From Girardinichthys multiradiatus (taxonomy: Eukaryota > Chordata > Actinopteri > Cyprinodontiformes > Goodeidae): 64,000 bases of DNA. Shown piece by piece: positions 10,667 through 22,549 of this stretch. The stretch is from contig NC_061811.1 of NCBI RefSeq assembly GCF_021462225.1, positions 7,713,663 to 7,777,662 on the forward strand, read 5' to 3'. The notes beneath the pieces were generated by a model, which saw only the letters and a list, made by a program, of their open reading frames with translations, did not search any database and had not been told where the DNA came from. Position numbers and translations under genes: made by a program. Every line of letters starts with the position of its first letter. The stretch's first letter is position 1.

Positions 10667-13600
10667 TCATCTCAGGCCTCGCTGAAGACAGCTGTCTAAA
10701 AACGCAGAGTAGCAGGAGAGGGAGCAGAAGTGCTGCTGCACCGGCACATCCGTGCCTCCCATGTCATCCACCAACACGACCGTGTGAGAGACTTGGTGCA
10801 GGTTCATGCTCACTGCCGTCTTAACGAAGAAGTTGATGCAGACACGCCCACACTCACATGTCTTTGCTGCTTCGAGGTCTCCACACAAGTGGGCGGGGAT
10901 GAGGTGAGGTCCGTACGGGATTCTGGGAGGGGGATCAATGAACAGGTTAACCAGTTTATCAGAGAACTTAGGAACAACAGTGGTGGAAGATCTAACAAAG
11001 TGACATCATGAGTAATAATCTAACCTGAGACTAACTACAGCTCTGGAGGCGATCTCCTGTAGTGGAAGTGGGAAGGCAAGTTGCATGGAGTGGTCCAAAG
11101 GATTGGGCTGGATAAACGGATTTCCAAACAGGTCCAAGTTTTCAAGACTCAGCTTAAAGAAGTCTGCTGGCAGAACAGTCAGCTCGTTGTGTGCAGCGGA
11201 CAGGAACCTCAACTTCGACAGCCTGCCAATTTGGAAAGGCAACCCCACAAGCTTATTGTCTTCCAGCTTGAGGTTCATCAGTTCTCTGAGCTGACAGAAC
11301 TGAGTGGGCAGGGACTGCAGCCGGTTCTGGCTGAGGTCCAGGACCTGGAGGGTCTGCTGCAGCGTGGACAAGCACAGGGCTTCACTGAAGGCCTCCAGAT
11401 GGTTGTTGTGAAGGATGAGTTCAGAGAGGCAGCTGAGGTCGCCGATGGTGGCAGGAAGTTTCTTTATGTGATTGTTGCTCAGATCCAGCCTGCGTAGAGC
11501 TACAAAGAGAACAATTACCAACGTCATCGTTGCAGCTGTTATTTTATCTGTAGTGTCTTCCACAGTATTCTCAAACCTTTTCCACCACAGCAATTTATTT
11601 TTATTTGGACTTAATGTCAGAGCAACACAAAGCAGTGTATAATGTTTAGTGGAAGAAAATCATATTTGTTTTTTTACAAAGAAACATCTGAGAAGTGTGG
11701 TGTGCTTTGCTGTTGTCACAGCTGCTAGTATTTTAGGGTGTTTCTTTACCAGCTTTGCACATTTACAGACTGAAATATTTGCCCATAGTTCAGCGTCGGT
11801 CAGAACAGAGGGACAGCATATGTGAAAATCAAATGTCAAGTCACACTACAGATTCTTACTTGGATTTAAGTCTAGATTTCGATTGGGCTGTTGAATGTGC
11901 TTTGACCTGAGGCATTACATTGTAGCTCTGGCTGTTTAGGGTCATTGTTCTGCTGGAATGTCAAGCTCCTTCCCAGTCTCAGGTCTTTGGCTACCTCTAA
12001 CAGGTTTTCTTCCAGGATTGTGCTGTATTTTCTTCCATATATTTGCTATGTCTCCTACATGGCTTGAGGCAAACTGCAAACAGGACTTTTTATAGGCTTT
12101 TTACATCAACAAAGGCTTTCTTGTTGCCACTCTGCCAGAAAAGGTCAGATTTTTGTTGGAGTGCATGACTAATACTTATATGGACATGATCTCCCACCTG
12201 CAATGTGCATCTCTGCAGCTCCTCCAGATTACCATTGGCTCTTGGCTGCTTTTCTGTTTAACGCTCTCCTTGCCAGGTCTGAGAGTTTGGGCGTAGTCTG
12301 GTTTCCATTTGTACCATACTGTTTCCATGTTCAGATGATGGATGGAACAGAGCTCTTTGAGATGCTCAAAGCTTGGAATATTGATTTAAAAACCTAACCC
12401 TGCTTTAAAGTTCAACACAACGTTCTCCCTGACTTGTCTTCTGTGTTCCTCGGTCTTCATGATACAGTTTAGTCTAAGGTTCTGTAACAAACCTCTGAAG
12501 CCTCCACAGAAGAGCTGGATTTATACTGTGATTAAGTTACACACTGGTGGAGTTTCTGAAGGCAAATGGTTGCTCTACATTTCATTAAGAAGTATCAGAG
12601 TCAAGGGGCTGAATACAAATGCATGCCACACATTTCTGACTTTTAATCAGAAGAAAATATCTAAACCATCATATGCATCATTTCACTTTAAAGCAAAATG
12701 ATTTTCAATTAACAAATTATAGATGTACCTTTGAGGGACAGCATTCGCATGTCCACCCGTGAGAGTTTGCAGTAGGAGACCTGCAACTGCTCCAGGGAAT
12801 AAGGGAAGTTGGAGGTGAGAGGGTAATCCTTCTTGGACATGACTGAGAGCTTCTTCTTTGGCTGCTCTACATCTCTGGCACGAACAGGAGTAAGCGTGGA
12901 CAGAGGAAGGCTGCTCGTGTCACTCCCTCGGTCGGCCAGACGTGCTGCTGAGAGGAAGTTCTTCAAGCTATTTGCATCGGCCTGCGTTTAAAATACAACA
13001 GAAACTAGTTATAAGTGTGTCCGTAGATAGGTCAAATGACACATAAAGGACCGTATGTATCCTCGTGCGGTTGGTTGTGTTTGACCGAATTCCTTAAAAT
13101 ATGTGGCCTGATTTTGCTAGACAGTAATATGTTGACACAGTTCTTTTAAAATGAACAGGAAACGCTTGATGCTTTTGGGAATACAGCTTTGAACAGGAGG
13201 GAAAGTACAGCAGGAGATGATTCTTACCATTTTTTACAGAGTCAAGCAATTCAGCGAAGAAGTCCTGCTAAAAATCATCTGGTGAGTTTGGAACTGTGGC
13301 CTGAAGGGGAAAACTACACAGTGGTTTGGACATTACTGAGAGTTTGAAAATGTGTGTTTTCCTTGGATATGTAGAGTTTTTCTGGCTGACACAGATTTCC
13401 ATTTTTCCTTGAGGCCTGGCCCGTCGGTTATGGTTTTTTTTCTAAGAACTATTATCCATAAAAGAGAAAAAAATGTCCTCCAGGTTCTTTGCAAGATGCA
13501 GCAGTTCTGAATTTAACAGAAAATTAAGAAATTACATCAAAGCATCTGTTCCTAACATTAATCTGATTTTTACTAAACTCAAAAACATTGCTTGGAAGTG

Positions 13601-14680
13601 ACTGACGTGTTTATAGACCAGAAATGGTTGGGAGGTGTTATAATATTACTGAAAACAAAAAATGGAAGTGCTGAAACAAACAAACCACCGAGGAGAGCTT
13701 TTAAACAAAAATAAAGTGTGTCAGGGTTTCTGTCCTCGCAGTGTTTTAATCAGAGGATTTGTGTGTCGGGCTAATAATTAATAAGCAGCAAAAAGAGTCT
13801 TACTCCGGGGTAAAATAGAAACATTGCCCCAATAAACACTTTCTTCCTCAATGTCATACCTTGCTCAGACAGACGTCAACCGCTGGTTCCTTTAACCTCA
13901 CCGTTGCTTTGCCCTCCTCCACAAACCATGTGAAGAACTTCTCTACGTTGCCTCTCAGCTGAAAGAGAAAGAAGAAAAGAAGAAAAGACATTTGAGCCAC
14001 GCATCATAATCACACCAAGCGTGAATTACTCCTTGAACAAGACCAGACAAGTGTTGTACTTCCTGCCAACAAATAAAGTTAGACGTGTTTTTGCCCATTT
14101 AAATCATCAGCTCCGGGTTTTATGGAGCTTTAAAGAAAGAATATCACATTAAAACCTTTAAAATTTAGAGTTCGGAATATGTATGAGGTACAAAAGGTTA
14201 TTACTGTAAGCGTAAAGACTAGAAACATGCCAGTGAGAAATAAAACATCATATATAAATATTTAGTTTTTATTGTACAATATGGGAAATATGTTGCTAAA
14301 GTAAAGCAGAAGCACCTCTGCCGTTATAAGAGATCCTAACACAGTTATATATTTAATCTTATGATGTGGTTTTGGGCATAAAATAGATTGAAATATACAA
14401 TTAGGGGACTATGGCACATAAACAATCAGAAGCCATCCAGTCAGAACACGCTGTACTCTATCAGAGGAAACCAGCACTAACAGCTGGGCTCACAGACCTT
14501 ATACTTTGACCCGGTTCTGTCTTTGGCTGTGCAGATCATCATGTAGATGGTACTGCGCTGACTCGACTTGTCCAAGTGTTTCCCGATCGACAGCACCGCT
14601 CTCGTCCCTTTCCCCCGACTTCTCATCCCGTACGTTGGGAGCATCCGATTCACCACCTCGACATCACACTGCAGCTTCAT
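10667..14680 (-). CDS. lrr1: Leucine-rich repeat protein 1 (CUL2 substrate receptor)
   Basis: Substrate receptor of the CUL2-elongin B/C ubiquitin ligase, which in vertebrates ubiquitylates the CMG helicase at replication termination. Exons on the minus strand: 14680-14498, 13958-13860, 12981-12729, 11499-11025 and 10922-10667. All have AG/GT borders; phases 0-0-1-2 close exactly, giving 421 aa (human 414, as I recall). The start MKLQCDVEVV matches the known N-terminus. Exon 3 holds FLSAARLADRG and KKDYPLTSNFPYSLEQLQ. Exon 4 carries the leucine-rich repeats (LDLSNNHIKKLPATIGDLS, LDLSQNRLQSLPTQFCQLR, FLSAAHNELTVLP, LDLFGNPF). Exon 5 has the cysteine-rich VHL-box-like C-terminus (HLCGDLEAAKTCECGRVCIN ... 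TVVLVDDMGGT). An in-frame upstream ATG at 14761-14759 could add 27 residues, but they do not look conserved. The gene is tail-to-tail with dnaaf2. Confidence 0.93.
11720..12660 (-). mobile_element. Degenerate Tc1-type transposon in lrr1 intron 3
   Basis: Antisense copy of a decayed Tc1 element. The block at 11850-12010 (tgggctgttgaatgtgct..., gggtcattgttctgctggaa, then cagtctcaggtct) is collinear with the antisense of the transposase at 46000-46150. The right part (ggggctgaatacaaatgcatgccac) matches the end of the element at 47618-48919. Many stops; no functional frame. Confidence 0.65.
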
Positions 14681-14699
14681 GGCTCCTGAAGGCTCAGGG

Positions 14700-15112
14700 T
14701 GGGCTGAGCCTGGGGGCTTAGGCGCATACCAGAGGAAAACTTCCGCAAAAACCAACAGCAACAGACAAACAAAAAAAGTTAAAGTCTAGCAGCGGACACC
14801 GAGGCTGCTAACAAACATGTCCAATCTGCGGACTGGTGTCAACAGCTTCCTTAATCGAGCAGCAATGGAGACCCAGCTCCTGTTAGAGATGATCCATCTA
14901 TGAGGAGAACACTCAGGAACCCATAAAAGGCTCCGGCTTCCCTGATGGCGCCGAAAAGGTTTTTAATATTCGGGATTGTTCTCGGATGTCAACTGGTTAG
15001 CAGCAGTTAGCGTAATCCCGCGCGAGGGAAGGGACGTCAGAGGGGCTCGTTCAGGACGTAGTCGCGTTGCACAGGAACGTCACAAGAGGGCGCCAGAGAG
15101 GCACCACGGCCT
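14700..15112. promoter_or_regulatory. lrr1 5' flank / promoter region
   Basis: GC-richer stretch upstream of lrr1 with CpGs and motifs such as gatggcgccgaaaagg and cccgcgcgag, resembling E2F-type sequences on either strand. Placement is by position only; no TATA box seen. Confidence 0.35.
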
Positions 15113-15119
15113 TTATCCA

Positions 15120-15655
15120 ATTCAATTCACTTCAAAAATACTTTATTAATCCCAAAGGGAAATTAAATGTTGTTGTAGCTCATTATGAAGGTTTCCTCAA
15201 AGAGCCGTTGTAGATGCTGATGGCTGTGGGCAGGAAGGATCTCCTGTAGCGCTCCGTCTTACAGCAGATCTGAAGAAGCCTCTGACTGAAGACACTCTGT
15301 TGTTGTAGGACAGTCTCATGAAGAGGATGCTCAGGGTTCTCCATAACATTCTTCATTTTATGAAGAATCCATCTTTCCACAATGATCTCCAGAGGTTCCA
15401 GAGGAGTCCCCAGAACAGAACCAGCCTTTTTATCAGCTTGTTGAGCTTTTTTAAGTCCCTGGCTCTGATGCTGCTTCCCCAGCAAATGATGGCAGAAGAA
15501 ATCACACTCTCCACAACAGACTTATAGAAGATATGCAGCATCTTGCTGCAAACACCAAAGGACCTAAGCTTCCTCAAGAAGTACAGTCTGCTCTGTCCCT
15601 TCTTGTAGATGGATCCAATATTATCCAATATTTTAACAAGTAAAAAAAAACAAAA
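15120..15655 (-). mobile_element. L2/CR1-like LINE 3' end
   Basis: Minus-strand translation gives the C-terminal region of a LINE reverse transcriptase: LYFLRKLRSFGVCSKMLHIF, then SVISSAIICWGSS, then (other frame) NPEHPLHETVLQQQS and RRSFLPTAISIYN. The 3' end reads TTTCCCTTTGGGATTAATAAAG and a short AATTG repeat (plus-strand 15117-15150). The frame is broken and the element is strongly 5'-truncated. Rex3 copy 1 abuts its upstream end. Confidence 0.75.
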
Positions 15656-18600
15656 TTCCCCTCCTTGAACCACCACCTTAATGTGGTGGAGGGGTTTGAG
15701 TGCTCAAATGATCCTAGAGGCTATGTTGTCTGAGGCCTAAATGCCCCTGGTAGGGTCTCCCATGGCAAACAGGCTCTAGGTGATGGGTCAGACAAAGAGT
15801 GGTTCAAGAATCCCTCATGAGGACTAAAATATCGAGGCACGTGACGTCGCCCGGTACGGCGGAGCCGGGGTCCCACCCTGGAGCCAGGCCTGGGGTCGGG
15901 ACTCGTCGGAGAGCGCCTGGTGGCCGGGTTGCTCCTCGCGGGACCCGGCCGGGCCAAGCCCGAACGAGAGACGCGAGGCCATCCCCCAGTGGGCCCACCA
16001 CCTGCAGGGGGAACCGTAAAGGACCGGTGCAAAGAGGATTGGGTGGCGGACGAAGGTGGAGACCTCAGCGGCCCGATCCCCGGATGCTTGGGCTGGCTCT
16101 AGGGATGTGGAATGTCACCGCGCTGGGGGGGAAGGAGCCTGAGCTGGTGCAGGAGGTCGAGAGATATCGACTAGAAATAGTCGGGCTCGCCTTCACGCAG
16201 AGCGTGGGCTCTGGAACCCATCTCCTTGAGAGGGGTTGAACTCTCTTCTACTCTGGAGTGGCCCACGGGGAGAGGGGAGAGGCGGCGGGCTGGTGTGGGT
16301 TTGCTTGTTGCCCCCCAGCTCAGCCGTCTCGTGTTGGGGTTTACCCCAGTGGATGAGAGGGTCGTATCCCTGCGCCTTCGGGAAGGGGAGAGTTCTCTGA
16401 CTATCATTTCAGCCTACGGGCCGAGTGGTAGTGCAGAGTACCCGGCCTTCTTGGCGTCCCTGTCGGGGGTGCTGGATAGTGCCCCTCCCGGGGACCCCAT
16501 TATTCTGCCTGGGAACTTCAATGCCCACGTGGGGAACGACAGTGACACCTGGAGAGGCGTGATCGGGAGGAATGGCCTCCCCGATCTGAATCCGAGTGGT
16601 GTTTTGTTATTGGACTTCTGTGCTAGTCACGGATTGTCCATAACGAACACCATGTTCAAACATAAGGGTGTCCATCAGTGCACTTGGCACCAGGACACCC
16701 TAGGCAGGAGGTCGATGATCGACTTTGTTGTCGTATCATCAGCCCTTCGGCCGCATGTTTTGGACACTCGGGTGAAGAGAGGGGCTGAGCTGTCCACTGA
16801 TCATCACCTGGTGGTGAGTTGGATCCGCTGGAGGAGGAGAAAGCCGGACAGACTCGGCAGGCCCAAGCGCATAGTGAGGGTCTGCTGGGAACGCCTGGCG
16901 GAGCCCTCGGCCAGGGATGTATTCAACTCCCACCTCTGGGAGAGCTTCGACCAGATCCCGGGGGATGTTGAAGACATAGAGTCCGAGTGGACCATGTTCT
17001 CCGCATCTATTGTCGATGCTGCTGCTAGTAGCTGCGGCCGTAAGGTCTGCGGTGCCTGTCGCGGCGGCAATCCCAGAACCCGGTGGTGGACACCGGCAGT
17101 AAGGGATGCTGTTAAGCTGAAGAAGGAGTCCTATCGGCTGTGGTTGGCTTGTGGGACTTCTGAGGTGGCTGACGGGTACCGTGAGGCCAAGCGTGCTGCG
17201 GCCCGGGCGGTGGCAGAGGCAAAAACGCGGGCCTGGGAGGAGTTCGGTGAGGCCATGGAGAAGGACTACCGGTTGGCCTCGAAGCGATTCTGGCAAACCG
17301 TCCGGCGCCTCAGGAGGGGGAAGCAGTGTTTTACCAACACTGTTTATAGTGGGGGCGGGAGACTGCTGACCTCGACTGAGGACATTATTGGGTGGTGGAA
17401 GGAGTACTTCGAGGATCTCCTCAATCCTGCCATCACGCATTCCGTGGTGGAAACAGAGGCTGGGGACTCGGGGTTGGACTCTTTCATCACCCAGGCTGAA
17501 GTCATCGAGGTGGTTAAAAAGCTCCGCGGTGGCAAGGCTTCGGGGGTGGATGAGATCCGCCCTGAGTACCTCAAGTCTCTGGATGTTGTAGGGCTGTCAT
17601 GGTTGACACGCCTCTTCAACATTGTGTGGCGGTCGGGGACAGTGCCTCTGGACTGGCAGACTGGGGTGGTGGTCCCCCTTCATAAGAAGCCGGAGGGTGT
17701 GTTCCAACTACAGGGGGATCACACTCCTCAGCCTCCCTGGTAAGGCCTACGCCAGGGTATTAGAGAGGAGAGTCCGACCGATAGTCGAACCTCGGCTTCA
17801 GAAGGAGCAGCGTGGTTTTCGTCCCGGCCGTGGAACACTGGACCAGCTCTATACCCTCTACAGGGTACTTGAGGGTTCATGGGAGTTTGCCCAACCGGTT
17901 CACATGTGTTTTGTGGACCTGGAGAAAGCATTCGACTGTGTCCCTCGTGATGCCCTGTGGGGGGTGCTCCAGGAGTATGGAATCGGGGGCCCTTTATTAG
18001 GGGCCATCTGGTCCCTGTACGAGCGGAGCAGGAGTTTGGTCCGCATTGCCGGCACTAAGTCGGACCTGTTCCCGGTGCATGTTGGACTCCGGCAGGGCTG
18101 CCCTTTGTCACCGGTCTTGTTCATAACTTTTATGGACATGATTTCTAGACGCAGCCAAGGGCCGGAGGGGGTCTGGTTTGGGGACCAGTGGATTTCGTCT
18201 CTTCTTTTTGCAGATGACGTGGTCCTGCTGGCCCACTCTAGCCAAGACCTACAGCATGCGCTGTGGTGGTTCGCAGCCGAGTGTGAAGCGGCTGAGATGA
18301 GGATCAGCTCCTCCAAGTCCGAGGCCATGGTACTCGACCGGAAAAGGGTGGCTTGTCCTCTTCAGGTTGGAGGGGAGTTCCTGCCTCAAGTGGAGGAGTT
18401 TAAGTATCTCGGGGTCTTGCTCACGAGTGAGGGAAGAATGGAGCAGGAGATCGACAGGCGAATCGGTGCGGCTGCCACAGTAATGGGGGCACTGTGTCGG
18501 TCCGTTGTGGTGAAGAGAGAGCTGAGCCGAAAAGCAAAGCTCTCAATTTACCGGTCGGTCTACGTTCCTACCCTCACCTATGGCCATGAACTTTGGGTCA

Positions 18601-19018
18601 TGACCGAAAGAACGAGATCCCGGATACAAGCGGCTGAAATGAGCTTCCTCCGTAGGGTGGCCGGGCACTCCCTTAGAGATAGGGTGAGGAGCTCGGCCAT
18701 CCGGGAGGAGCTCGGAGTAGAGCCGCTGCTTCTCCACATCGAGAGGAGCCAGTTGAGGTGGCTCGGGCGTCTATACCGGTTGCCTCCTGGACGCCCTCCT
18801 TGGGAGGTGTTCCAGGCACGTCCCACTGGGAGGAGGCCCAGGGGACGGCCCAGGACACGCTGGAGGGACTACGTCTCTCGGCTGACCTGGGAACGCCTTG
18901 GGCTCCCCCTGGAGGAGCTGGAGGAGGTGTCTGGAGAGAGGGACGTCTGGGCATCTCTGCTGAGTCTGCTGCCCCCGCGACCCGGTCCTGGATAAGCGGA
19001 AGACGACGAGTACGAGAC
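15650..19018 (+). mobile_element. Rex3 non-LTR retrotransposon (RTE clade), copy 1
   Basis: Identified by both published Rex3 primer sites, recalled from memory: TGGCAGACTGGGGTGGTGGT at about 17655 and CAGGGCTGCCCTTTGTCACC at about 18094. The protein has an apurinic-type endonuclease (GTWNVT-like start, [30 protein letters not shown]) and a reverse transcriptase ([71 protein letters not shown]). Against copy 2 it has a Trp-to-TGA stop at 16237-16239, a 7-bp duplication near 16268 and a 5-bp deletion near 17690, so it is inactive. The endonuclease motif GDFNAHVG reads GNFNAHVG. A possible short target duplication (tttaacaa) flanks it at 15632 and 19019. It is a GC-rich island in AT-rich DNA. 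Confidence 0.9.
16070..18995 (+). pseudogene. Rex3 endonuclease/reverse transcriptase frame (copy 1, broken)
   Basis: Remnant of the single long Rex3 polyprotein. Open blocks are 15799-16236, 16226-17743 (505 aa; endonuclease plus start of the RT) and 17622-18995 (457 aa; RT and C-terminal domain ending LLSLLPPRPGPG). The three lesions listed under the element separate them. The RT YXDD-type box is FADD. The C-terminal RTE-type stretch ([20 protein letters not shown]) is retained. Confidence 0.85.
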
Positions 19019-19239
19019 TTTAACAAATTAAAATCTTAAAAGTCCGGCGTGTATTTATATTAAACCTCTTTACTCTAATAACCTTAAACAAAACTCAGAC
19101 AGAGGTAATAAATTCCAGGATTACCCTGTTTGTAATTTAATCTCAGTAAAGACATTGCTGCTCTGGTAAGGTCTCAGACTCAAGAAGTGAATAAACAGCT
19201 TCATGAAGTCCAAGGAACACAGGAAACTGGTCTGGAAAA

Positions 19240-19480
19240 AAGGTGTGGTTTAAAAAATTATAACAGGGTTAGATTATAAAACAATATCCTAAACTGTGAA
19301 CATCTCACAGTTCAGTCCATCATCTGAAAACGGATACAGTATGGAACAACTTAAATGTTTAAAAGACAAAGCTGTCTATCAAAACTGAGAAGCTAGGGAA
19401 AGGAAAGTATCAATCAGAGATGCAGCAAAGAGGTCCATGACAACTGTGGAGGAGCTGCAGAGATCCATCCAATGCTCTCC
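19240..19480 (+). mobile_element. Tc1-type transposase fragment
   Basis: Short piece whose translation near 19390-19465 gives INQRCSKEVHDNCGGAAEIH-like frames equivalent to the RDAAKRSMTTVEELQRS block of Tc1 transposases. The preceding DNA (gtgaacatctcacagttcagtccatcatctgaaaa) is typical of these elements in fish. No terminal repeats found. Confidence 0.5.
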
Positions 19481-19750
19481 ATTCAATCTAACTGAGCTAG
19501 AGCTAATTTACAAATGCGAATAATATGCTGGGGTTTGTGGTTGTAATGAGACAAATGTAAAAAAGTTCATATACACCTCTAGGAAAAAATAAAAACAAAA
19601 TTCTGTTTCTGTGGTTTTATTGTGTATAGTTATATGTTTAAGTAAAATCTGTATCTTTTTTTTATTTTAAATTTTACCTGTGTCTTATGCTGGAATTCAG
19701 CCAAAACTGTTATTAGCTATTTATATATTTGACATTTACATTCTAACATC

Positions 19751-19786
<36 letters not shown>
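19751..19786. repeat. (ATA)n trinucleotide microsatellite
   Basis: Twelve perfect units of a 3-bp ATA/TAA repeat. Confidence 0.95.
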
Positions 19787-19788
<2 letters not shown>

Positions 19789-19980
19789 GAAGAACAAGAA
19801 GAAGAAGAAAAAGATCTGAATGACAAGTTTAAAGGGTTTCACATCTACCTATGATTCAAACCAAATAGCAAAAAGGTTGTTTAGTTATAACTAGAACTAA
19901 AGTCATTTCAATGCTTTGGTGCACTTTAGGTAAACTGTGTTTCGTATTGGTTAAAACCATTAATGAAAATGATATCCGGC

Positions 19981-19983
19981 ATG

Positions 19984-20022
<39 letters not shown>

Positions 20023-20047
20023 GTATATATATATACATGTATATACA
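19981..20047. repeat. Interrupted (TA)n microsatellite with palindromic ATG/CAT breaks
   Basis: TA dinucleotides interrupted symmetrically by GTATA, TACAT, ATGTA and TACATGTATA units, so that the tract can fold on itself. Confidence 0.9.
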
Positions 20048-20314
20048 TTTTTGCTTTTATTTCCATTTGTACCAGCGTGTAAGAGCAAGGAAGCAATTGG
20101 TCAAGAATCACCATGGCAATGCGCTGACGTAATCATACTTTGCCCTCATTGGAGAACACCCACTTAGTCCCCATTATCTGCAGAGTTGCTGCGCATAGAA
20201 CTCAGAAAAATAGACGCTGCATAAAGTGTGAATTTTCAATATCTGGTAAGTTTGAATATTATTGTAAAGTTCTTTTTTTTCAGTAACTCAATACTGAAAT
20301 ATTGAGTAAAAATC

Positions 20315-20359
<45 letters not shown>

Positions 20360-20368
20360 TTATTATTA
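20315..20368. repeat. (TA)n microsatellite
   Basis: Imperfect TA repeat with one AAAT interruption, running into a short (TTA)n. Confidence 0.9.
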
Positions 20369-20920
20369 CCATTTATATTATAAAAAAAAATACTAAAGGG
20401 TTTTCACAGTTTGTTTGCTTTCAGAAATTGCTGAACTAAATGCAGTTTAATAATTGTATGTTTAGCTGAATTTAATTAAGTGGTTTAGTATCTTTTCCGA
20501 GGTAATTTAAGATCAGTTGAAGCACATTGTTTTCCATTCAAAGTCTCCTGTTTGATTAGCAGATATTCATTTTGTCTCAGTAATCACCATTAGCAGCACT
20601 GATATTAACCTTTAAAATTAGCTGGGCAAAAGAAAGTATGGAGGAACAATCCTGCCATAATTAAGAATAATAAATAAATAGATTAGTTGTCAAAAAAGTG
20701 CAATGACTGAATGCCCCGATGCCTTTTCCGCGTCAACTTTCACTATCTGGCATTTATTAAGCATTACTGTGTGTTTTTGACTGTGCTATTACATTACGGG
20801 CAAAACCAGAATAGACATGGCAAACATGTACTGGTGGCATGGTAAAGTAGAGCGAAACACGTTTATTTTATTCTGAAACGCCTAGTTTCCAAGCAGACTT
20901 GCATCGGTTTCCATCGAGAG

Positions 20921-22534
20921 TAGAGGCTGACATTTTTTCGGGAATCCCACAGGTCACGGGATTCCCATGGGAATCCTGCGGGATGGGAGACAGCGTTAGT
21001 AAAGATTACATGATTGGGACGGTACAGGATAAAAAATGAACCGGAGCAGGCGGGAGCTAACTAATAGGAGGGAAAATAAACTAGGATCAGTTGTCTTTGG
21101 AAATGTAAAACTGAGACTTTGTTATAAACTTTAAGAAAAAAAAACTTGGATCGACACCGATGCAAGTCAAATGAATTGCACGACCCACAAGCCAACAGAG
21201 CTTCTGATCGATGTTTTCCACCTGCGTTCAAAACGCAGCAATAGAGGGAGCAAACACAGGAGGAGAACTGGACGTGGTAAAATTGGATTTGCAACGTAAA
21301 GTAAGGACTTATTTATTAAACTCGTAGAGCTGACAGGAAAGGCGCAAATATTACCGAAGTTAAGGAGAGTTGAATGTAGCGGTGTTAACACGCTGTATGC
21401 TGCTTGTAAAATGTGTTTAGTCGTAATCAAGTTCACCAGTGATAAACGGACACTTGTAAGGCAGATTCTGGATTGAATCAGCCCTGCATCTCTTCATTCA
21501 TCAAACCAAAAGTACCATCATGTGTCAAGTCTCATCTGACCAACAAAACTGCTCGCATGTGCAGTAAAGATTTAAGAGCCTTTGCCACAGTAGACGGGAA
21601 AGGCTTCATCAATGGAAGATATTAAATAAATACGTTGTGAAATAGAAAAAAATGTTATGTACCATTAAATGTACAATTTATTTTAATACATCATTAAATA
21701 TTAAGTGTACCACTAATTATGTCATGTTGTCTTTAAAATTATACTTAATTATTCAGTGGCACATTTAATTGCATAATAGTCTATTTCATGATATAATGGT
21801 ACATTTATTGTTTCTAATGATGTATTAAATAAATAAATGGTACCTTTAATTTAATGGCACATTTAATGTTACATTTCTTTCATGTTACATTTACTTCACT
21901 TATGGGACATCCACAACATTTATTTATTTAATGATGATTTTATTGTATTAAATTTGTCCAGTTTGACCCTCCATTCTTGATGCCTGTATAGGAGGTCATG
22001 TTAGAATTTGAATCAGGTGTTCTGGAGCAGACAAACATCTCAAACTAGCAGAGAAGGGGTCCCTGAGGACCAGGGCTGTGAACCATTGAGGTACAGTTTC
22101 TAAATTATGAAGGTAATGCCTATTTGCCCTTTTGTTCACCAAGTACAGTTCTCTTGCTAGGTGCATTTTTCTTTTGTTTCAGCAACTTGAAACATAAAAG
22201 TAATGTCATTGTTCAAAGGAAACAATCACTTAATAAATGAGTAAAATACAACTATGTACATTTTGTTTATTCAAGGCGTGGTCTGTTTCCTTGTTTGATA
22301 TTTTATTATTTCTTCATTATTATTCTTTTTACTTTAACTGGCCTTTTCTACAGCTAAAAACAGGGACCTAACTGGCCCTTCAAAGAAATTGCCAAAAGAC
22401 TAAAAGAAGAAAACAAAAAGGGGAGTGGCACAGGAGTGGGAGTCGTTCTAAATGTCAGCGGGATGGGAGTGGGAATCAATTTACCAGGAGTGGGATGGGA
22501 CAGGAGAGAAAATCCACTCCCGTGTCACCCTCTA
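20921..22534. mobile_element. Non-autonomous hAT-type element, 1.6 kb, with 8-bp target duplication
   Basis: The ends are inverted: TAGAGGCTGACA at 20921 and TGTCACCCTCTA at 22523-22534. The flanks are atcgagag (20913-20920) and atggagag (22535-22542), an 8-bp target duplication with one mismatch, as expected of hAT transposases. Both subterminal parts are rich in GGGATGGGA / TGGGAGTGGGA-type repeats in opposite orientation. The interior has no long frame, so it depends on a transposase elsewhere. It ends about 20 bp from the start of the ywhaq promoter region. Confidence 0.75.
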
Positions 22535-22549
22535 ATGGAGAGCTTACCA

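Noticed and set aside
11081..11497. 138-aa plus-strand frame over lrr1 exon 4
   Set aside because: Antisense shadow of the leucine-rich repeats, whose exon has matching splice sites and phases on the minus strand.
16739..17440. Long minus-strand frame (233 aa) and others antisense to Rex3
   Set aside because: GC-rich codon pattern of the Rex3 RT on the other strand produces open antisense frames; the same shadows recur in copy 2, and no independent family motif is present.
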